Source: Clavaria fumosa (lineage: Eukaryota > Basidiomycota > Agaricomycetes > Agaricales > Clavariaceae). From it: a DNA stretch of 64,000 nucleotides. Under the pieces are notes generated by a model, which saw only the letters and a list, made by a program, of their open reading frames with translations, searched no databases and was not told the origin of the DNA. The stretch's first letter is position 1. Each line of letters begins with the position of its first letter. Both the position numbers and the translations under genes were made by a program. Of the stretch, positions 58,301-64,000 are shown in pieces. The DNA lies in assembly GCA_951802425.1 (NCBI GenBank), contig OX637797.1, positions 3,410,001-3,474,000 of the forward strand, given 5' to 3'.

Positions 58301-59476
58301 AACAATATACAGATAGCGCTGTGGAACACATCGTGCGTTTGCGTCACTCAACATTCTATTACAGACGATACTGGCACGTGTAACCAACATATCCACAGCC
58401 TGCTTGTCCAGTATGTCATGTTCCACTCACAATTGACCTGGACGCGCCTGCGCTTGAACTTGAGGAGAATGTCCGCCCGGCCCGGCAGGGAATTCTCGGC
58501 CGGGTTGACCTTGAATGTTGGCGATCCTCGTCCAAAATAGAAGCGCTTGTGGAAGAGCTGAGCAATTTACGACTTCAAGACGCGACAACTAAAAGCCTTG
58601 TGTTTAGTCAATTTGTCAACTTCCTTGATTTGATTGCTTTCAGGCTGCAGAAAGCTGGCTTCAAGGTGGGCATGCGCGTTTCGCATTGCTCCTCCCATCG
58701 GAATCTGATGATCGTGGTAGATTTGCCGACTTGAGGGGACCATGAGCCCTCAGGCTCGCGATCTCACTATACAACATTTCAGTTAGTATCAAGGTTCCGT
58801 CACACTTTAAACACCGTGTCTTGTCTAAAACCTCGCCAGTGAACAATGTAGATGTAACCGTATTCCTGGTCAGTCTCAAGGCAGGAGGCGTCGCTCTGAA
58901 CCTTACAGAGGCGTCCCGCGTTTACCTGATGGACAGTTGGTGGAATCCCGCGGTAAGTTGTCTCGCCCAAGGTGATGGCAGCACCCCGCCACTCAGATTC
59001 TTCGCGTCGCAATAGGTGGAATACCGTAAGTGCCCAAGTTTCTATTGCATTCTTCAACGAGGCCTCAGCCGATCGCAGAGGCGATGGATCGCATACATCG
59101 TTTGGGGCAATATCGACCAGTGAAAGCCATTAAGCTGGTAATTGAGGACAGTATTGAGAGCCGGATTGTTCAGGTTAGTAATTACCCCATTTGCATCCTT
59201 CGCCTTACACAATGCATACTTGATTTTTAGCTGCAAGAAAAGAAGCTAGCCATGGTGGATGCAACCTTATCCGCAGACGAGTCGGTATGTTGTTCATCCC
59301 CTTTTGAAACCGTAGTCTGACATTCTTTGTCATACCAAGGCGATGGGACGATTGACTCCAGAGGACGTGAGTAGAACATCATCTCACCTTCGTTTTACAC
59401 TAATGTAATCAATATCCGTCAGCTTGGTTTTTTGTTCAAAGTAAGTCCCCCTGTATCCTACAGATACACACTCTAA
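55371..59476 (+). CDS. RAD16: RAD16-like SNF2 ATPase with RING finger, nucleotide excision repair (955 aa, 23 exons)
   Basis: Exons: 55371-55697, 55767-56330, 56414-56617, 56669-56679, 56729-56797, 56847-56970, 57026-57148, 57201-57348, 57399-57422, 57470-57529, 57580-57605, 57671-57793, 57843-57996, 58048-58069, 58125-58332, 58399-58665, 58721-58781, 58840-58952, 59016-59025, 59079-59173, 59231-59284, 59340-59366, 59423-59476 (2,868 nt). An acidic/basic disordered start precedes SNF2 motifs: [22 protein letters not shown] (Walker A), LDEAHNIK (DEAH), [16 protein letters not shown], then [25 protein letters not shown] and [13 protein letters not shown] ([10 protein letters not shown]...CPVCHVPL) lies between the helicase halves, as in yeast Rad16, which drives global-genome repair. 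Exons of 10, 11, 22 and 24 nt are present. The RING's fifth metal position is Asp (HIFDRQC) rather than Cys. Confidence 0.93.
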
Positions 59477-59726
59477 GACACTCGTTAAAGCTGTGATACG
59501 ACTTGAACCTGCCGAGCATCTTTATAATTGTTGTCAGTATGCCATGTAAGATATCCGCGCGTAAATGTAAATAAGGCAGCTCTGTAAGAACCGTCTTTCC
59601 GATTGGGAAATCACGGCGACGGGTGCAGGCACCGGCAAGAACTAAGCGCTGAGATTTGAGAGCCTGTGATTTCGATCGGCTCGACATTGCCCGGACCATT
59701 CACGGGATGCATTTTACCCATCTACC
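59477..59726. other. Short intergenic between RAD16 and the cytochrome b5-ACAD gene
   Basis: 250 bases, no supported feature beyond the presumed promoter. Confidence 0.4.
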
Positions 59727-61994
59727 ATGGCCAGCACCCAACTCAAGGAGTTCACCCTCGAGGAAGTTGCCAAGGTACACCGTTCTGCAGGCTGCACCAC
59801 TTCACGCCGTTGCTCAGAATATTCATTTTACAGCATAATAAGGAAGGAGACCTAGTAAGGCGGGGTCCAACCATGAGACACCAGATGCTGACTTGGAAAC
59901 GAAGTGGATTATCATAGACTCGAAAGTCTACGACGTTTCGCGGTTCGCAGACCTCCATCCTGGAGGGCCGACGGTGCTATGGGCATCATCAATAGGTGAA
60001 TTTGACCGGTGCCTTCTGCTATAGGGAGAACTCTTGTCTGAGCCTATATTTCAAAGCGGGCAAGGACGCAACCGACGCGTTCTTCAGCCTTCACCGGCAC
60101 GAGGTCCTACTGAAGCCTCAATATGCCCGTCTCCAGATCGGCAAGGTCCAAGGTCAGAAGGAGGTCATCCAGCTGTTGGCCGCGGGAGAGCTCTCCGACG
60201 TACCGTATGCTGAGCCTACGTGGCTCTCTAAAGGCTACTTCTCGCCTTACTACACAGAGAACCACCGCACCTTCCAGAAAGCACTGCGCACGTTCCTGGT
60301 GCAGGTCGTTCAGCCCGAGGCAGTCCAATGCGAAGAGACTGGGAAAAAGATATCTCAAGCGCTGATTGACAAGATGGCGTGCGTTCACAGTCTTACTTTG
60401 CTAACTCAAAGTCTCCGCTAAGCCATCACACATGTCCAGGGCAATTAATTTACCTGCTATGCGGTTGGGGCCAGGAAAGCAACTGAAGGGCCGGGTATTG
60501 ATGAATGGAGTTGTCAAGCCCGAAGAATTTGACTACTTCCACGAGGTACGCGACAAGGGGTGCGTTTACCAACACGAACACCTGATGGTTCTGCACAGTT
60601 CATTATCAACACCGAGCTCGCGCGCTTTGGAACGCGCGGGGCCCTTGATGGGCTTCTCAACGGCGGTGTCATCGGTCTTCCACCCGTTATGAATTATGGC
60701 AACCTAGAGCTATCTTCCAGAGTCGCCGACGAAGTGCTGTCAGGGAAAAAGTTCATTGCGTTAGCGATAAGTGAAGCGTTTGCCGGGAGCGACGTGAGCG
60801 GCTTGCAAACGACAGCGGTCAAAGAGGGAAACGAATGGGTAATCACGGGAACGAAGAAGTGCGCTCTGGCAGAGTTATCTCAACACTGGCTGAATCTGAA
60901 CTCCACAGATGGATTACGAATGGTAACTTCCAAGTGCTCGTGTAAGAAGTACAACCCAACTCTCCGTTTCCAGGCACTTTCGCAGATTATTTCACCACAG
61001 GATGCAAGACGGAGGTACAATCCCCTTTCTAGTTCTCTTCACCCGATTAATGAACTTGCTTGGTGCTGATAGACCGGCTTCACCGTCATTCTCGTTCCTC
61101 GCACCGAGGGAGTATCCACCAAACCGATCAAGACGTCATACTCCGCCACGGCGGGGACGGCGTACGTCGTCTTCAAGCGAGTGCGCGTGCCAATCTCGTA
61201 CACGCTCGGAAAGGAGGGAAACGGCCTGTCTGTCATTCTGAGCAATTTCAACCACGAACGATGGATGGTGACCGGGCAGTCGATCGGCGCGCAGAGGCTG
61301 ATCGTCGAAGAGTGTTTGAAGTGAGGCCCCTTTTTTTTCTCCCGCGACCCGTTGCACTCGCGCTCCATCTTTCGTGAAGCGCCAGGAACTGACAAGGGCG
61401 ATGCGGATATCGTAGATGGGCGACTCAACGCATGGTCTTCGGAAAGCCGCTTACGGCGCAGCCAGTCATTCGTGCGAAACTCGCGAACATGATCGCCCGT
61501 GTCGAGGCTGGGCAGAGTTGGATTGAGTCCATCACGCATCAGATGAACAACGTAAAGATATGATCCCTTCCTAGATTGTGGTTCGTGAGCGGACTGACTG
61601 GTTCCGCAGATGTCGTACGATGAAATGTCGAGTAAGCTGGCAGGGTCGATTGGACTCCTGAAACAGTGTGTTGCCCTTCGACTTAGTCAGAATGCGGTCT
61701 CGTCATGCTATTGTTTTTTGCTTAGGTTCGTCTCCAAATGCAGTCGAGAGACTGCCGAGGACGCAACGCAGATTTTCGGAGGACGGGCGATCACCACGAC
61801 GGGTATGGGCAAGATCATCGAGAACGTAGGATCTCGCTCGACGAGGCTCTTCACCTTGCTTTTTCATTCTGATGCGTTTTTAGTACCATCGAACGTCGCC
61901 TTTCGATTCCATCCTTGCCGGTGCGGAGGACGTGATGGGTGATCTTGGGGTGCGGCAGGCAATGAAAAGGATGCCTCGCAACGCACGGCTATAG
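59727..61994 (+). CDS. Cytochrome b5-acyl-CoA dehydrogenase fusion (517 aa, 13 exons)
   Basis: Exons: 59727-59774, 59834-59854, 59905-59995, 60057-60378, 60440-60545, 60599-60858, 60909-60922, 60974-61014, 61073-61320, 61416-61551, 61610-61665, 61726-61825, 61884-61994 (1,554 nt). Residues 1-75 form a cytochrome b5 domain with the heme histidines in FADLHPGGPTV and SLHRHEVL. The rest is an acyl-CoA dehydrogenase: ALAISEAFAGSDVSGLQTTA, KKWITNGTFADYF, GKEGNGLSVILSNFNHERW, ATQIFGGRAITTTGMG. Such fusions occur in fungi; the b5 domain may pass electrons to or from the flavin. Its substrate is unknown and no mitochondrial presequence is seen. A 14-nt exon carries the Trp-Ile-Thr-Asn part of the motif. 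The end is convergent with the transporter gene, 66 bases apart. Confidence 0.92.
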
Positions 61995-62060
61995 TTAGGG
62001 TGATGCTTGCTTTCTAAAAATACGTTGATTATCAGGACCCCCACCTGCATGCGACGTGAC

Positions 62061-63297
62061 CTATTCCGTTCTTCCTTTTTCCATGCCCGTCCTGAGGCGG
62101 TGAGTTTCGTGAGAGTATCCAATAGTCCCCGCAAACACGAGAGCGGCGCCGAACCACAAGTGTGCATGATTGACGGTGCTCGATGAGGAGAGAAACGACG
62201 CGCTGATAATGAGGCTAACGGCTTTCCTGAGGGCCAAGACGAGTGTGACAGTCAAATTAGAGACACGGGTGGTGAGCCTGTTCACGCCGGCAGCGCACGC
62301 AAGCGCCGCGAGCGCGCCGAGGGCGAGGGGTATGTATAACGAGGGGAAAGAGACGGGTGGCAATATGGCGGCGGCAGCCGTTGTGAGCGGGATATGCAGC
62401 CGTGGCCCGGCGTTGATTTCTCGGAGCTGTATGACCAGATCGGTGCGGAACGGGAGGAACATGGGGATGGCGAAGAAGTGGAGATAGAAGAAAGATTCTT
62501 GCCATGGCAAAGGATCTGGATCCACCTCGCGCTTTTGTCCGTTTTCATGAGTTTTCTTTCCACGTGCGGTGTGAAACGCCAGCAGAGTATACGTGTATTC
62601 CTGCACGATGCCCAAAAAGCCAGACAGAAGGAGAGCAAGCGACAGGAGAGCAATTCCCGTCATGTATTCGGTGAGATCAAAATGACTCATAGATGAGCTT
62701 GAAGTTGATGTGGGCTTCACGGCGGACAGGGTACTGATGACGATGCCGGCAGTGACAAAGAGAACGGATAGAATTTGCCGCGGGGTGTATCTTGTCGATG
62801 AGAAAAAAAGGTTGGTCAGTTATGCAGACGAGGTCCTATCAGCTTAATTTTACTTTTTAGCACGAAGGAGCCAACCGAGAATCATGCTGATAAACAAACC
62901 ACCACTTCTAAAAACGATATGAACGGACATCGGGACATGGAACTTGAAGGCGAGACTGTTGAGATATGAGACTGTGAAGTAGAGCGATACTTGGGCAAGA
63001 TACGAAAGGGCTGAAATTCTGCGCGTCTTGAGTGTAGGGTATGGTATGGCATAAGCCGACGACTTGAACGTGATGTGGTTTGGGAGGCCAACAAGAGAAA
63101 TAAGAATGAATTGCAAAAAAGTAATGAGAGACCCTGCGTTTGGACATTGAGAGGTGACGCTTTCCAACGTAATGGCGTTGCTATGTTTCGATGGTGTTTT
63201 GAAGACCACAAAAAAGAGGACTACGAGCAGTAGAAACGCACCTGCAACAACCACTGAAAATCCAGCTTACCGCGATCAACCACTCGATCGATTTCAT
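62061..63297 (-). CDS. YEA4: UDP-N-acetylglucosamine transporter, YEA4/SLC35B4 type (370 aa)
   Basis: Exons: 63242-63297, 62854-63180, 62061-62790 (1,113 nt). It starts MKSIEWLIAVSWIFSGCCSN, the family's first membrane helix ending in GCCSN, and continues ITLE...ITFLQFILISL, FKFHVPMSVHIVFRSGGLF (the conserved nucleotide-sugar motif), LSVLFVTAGIVISTL and GIVQEYTY. About ten membrane helices. Yeast Yea4 sits in the ER and supplies UDP-GlcNAc for chitin synthesis; SLC35B4 carries UDP-GlcNAc and UDP-xylose. The exact substrate cannot be told from sequence alone. Confidence 0.92.
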
Positions 63298-63807
63298 AAT
63301 GATCAGAAAGGAAGTTGTATTATGTAACACAACCGAAGCGTTTTCTTTTCACTTTTCACACTCCGCGAACATGGCATGTATGTTGAGAGTCCCCGCGCCA
63401 GTCAGCCTCCAGTCTCAACTTCCAGGCAGAAAGGAAACGGATAAATAGGCCAGACGGCGTCAAAAGATGGTTTCAAAATTTCTCTTCTACCCACTGCTTT
63501 CTCACTATTTTCTTCTTTCTTCATTGGCGTCATCTCCAACCAATTTTCTCTGATTTCGTTGCGGTCGAGAAGTCCTTGCGAGTTTTGTTGGAAACGAAGA
63601 CAACGAAAGGCCTCGTTCGAATTTAATCAATTCAAACAGCAGGAGGACAACTCCCTGGTCCTCTAGCTTGTCATTTTATTTTATTTTCATATCTTTCCCT
63701 CGACGGGTTCTTTCCTAACTCCCTCCTCCTCCTCCTCCTCCTCCTCCTGCTTGTCGACCACACATATCTACTATCGTCTCCCCGCTCCTTCCCCCTGACT
63801 TGGACAG
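63298..63807. other. Promoter region of the next gene, with a CTC trinucleotide tract
   Basis: 510 bases, pyrimidine-rich; a (CTC)n microsatellite lies at 63722-63748 in the probable 5' leader. It also contains the YEA4 upstream region on the other strand. Confidence 0.5.
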
Positions 63808-64000
63808 ATGCCTGCGGTTTGGCCTGCCTCTCTTGTGCCGCGGGAAAGTCACAACCCAGATCTCCTTCGATTGCTCTGCCAAGATGTGTCCCCCCTCATG
63901 ATGTCTTACATCGCGGAAGAGATAACTCGCGTGATACGGATTGAGCAGTCACCGCAAGAAAAGGTGAACAACCCTGCTTTACTCACCCCACCTACCACCC
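63808..64000 (+). CDS. N-terminus of a probable PCL/Pho85-type cyclin (cut by window end)
   Basis: First exon 63808-63963 (52 codons) ends at a good donor (AAG|GTGAAC); the intron runs past the window. The sequence MPAVWPASLVPRESHNPDLL with LLCQDVSPLMMSYIAEEIT resembles the start of fungal Pho80/PCL-like cyclins (a helix before the cyclin box ending in a YIA-type motif). The cyclin box itself lies outside the window, so the assignment is tentative. Confidence 0.45.
   Translation, partial: MPAVWPASLVPRESHNPDLLRLLCQDVSPLMMSYIAEEITRVIRIEQSPQEKVNNPALLTPPTT

Noticed and set aside
58549..58734. Separate gene starting at the GTG/ATG near 58549
   Set aside because: It is the internal part of RAD16 exon 16, in frame with the upstream exons.

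Overview
The window is fungal nuclear DNA, almost certainly from a mushroom-forming basidiomycete (Agaricomycetes). The genes carry many short introns (mostly 49-75 nt) and several very small exons. The P450 resembles the basidiomycete CYP63 type, a chromodomain-bearing Ty3/gypsy element is present, and there are runs of small secreted cysteine proteins. I rebuilt the exon-intron structures by hand from splice signals and recalled family motifs. In each complete gene the exon lengths add up to an open frame; actin, for example, gives exactly 375 codons plus stop.

Layout. 1-505 is a degenerate 51-bp minisatellite. 511-5042 is a recently inserted LTR retrotransposon (Tf1/sushi-like, apparently self-primed) with a shortened gag and in-frame stops, sitting beside a tRNA-like SINE head. 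5048-7439 is relic-rich and lacks a convincing gene. 7440-17997 is a housekeeping block: actin (-), KIN17 (-), a CYP63-like P450 (+), EMG1/NEP1 (+) and a SEC14-like lipid transfer protein (+). 18274-28440 is a tandem array with five intact small secreted protein (SSP) genes and two broken copies on the minus strand; each full unit also holds a decayed plus-strand sequence. 29077-34879 is the Mediator subunit MED13 (-). 36557-39078 is a metallophosphoesterase-like (DUF2433-like) protein with a C-terminal RRM. 39215-43781 is an accessory block: two copies of a ~250-bp direct repeat flank a broken gene fragment and an orphan two-module TPR-like protein. 44193-63297 is dense conserved gene space: a short/branched-chain acyl-CoA dehydrogenase, HEM25/SLC25A38, an amino-acid permease, ICP55, a P58IPK-like DnaJ-TPR chaperone, RAD16, a cytochrome b5-acyl-CoA dehydrogenase fusion and a YEA4-type nucleotide-sugar transporter. 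The window ends in the first exon of a probable PCL/Pho85-type cyclin.

How the genes relate. Most neighbours are unrelated housekeeping genes. Mitochondrial functions cluster loosely at 44-53 kb: branched-chain acyl-CoA oxidation, glycine import for heme synthesis, and presequence trimming by ICP55. The SSP array is the most dynamic part. It consists of a founder unit plus two ~4-kb higher-order blocks, with shared lesions in the two pseudogenes and a recombinant last unit, which points to recent unequal exchange. The best candidates for undescribed biology are this array and the orphan two-module protein.
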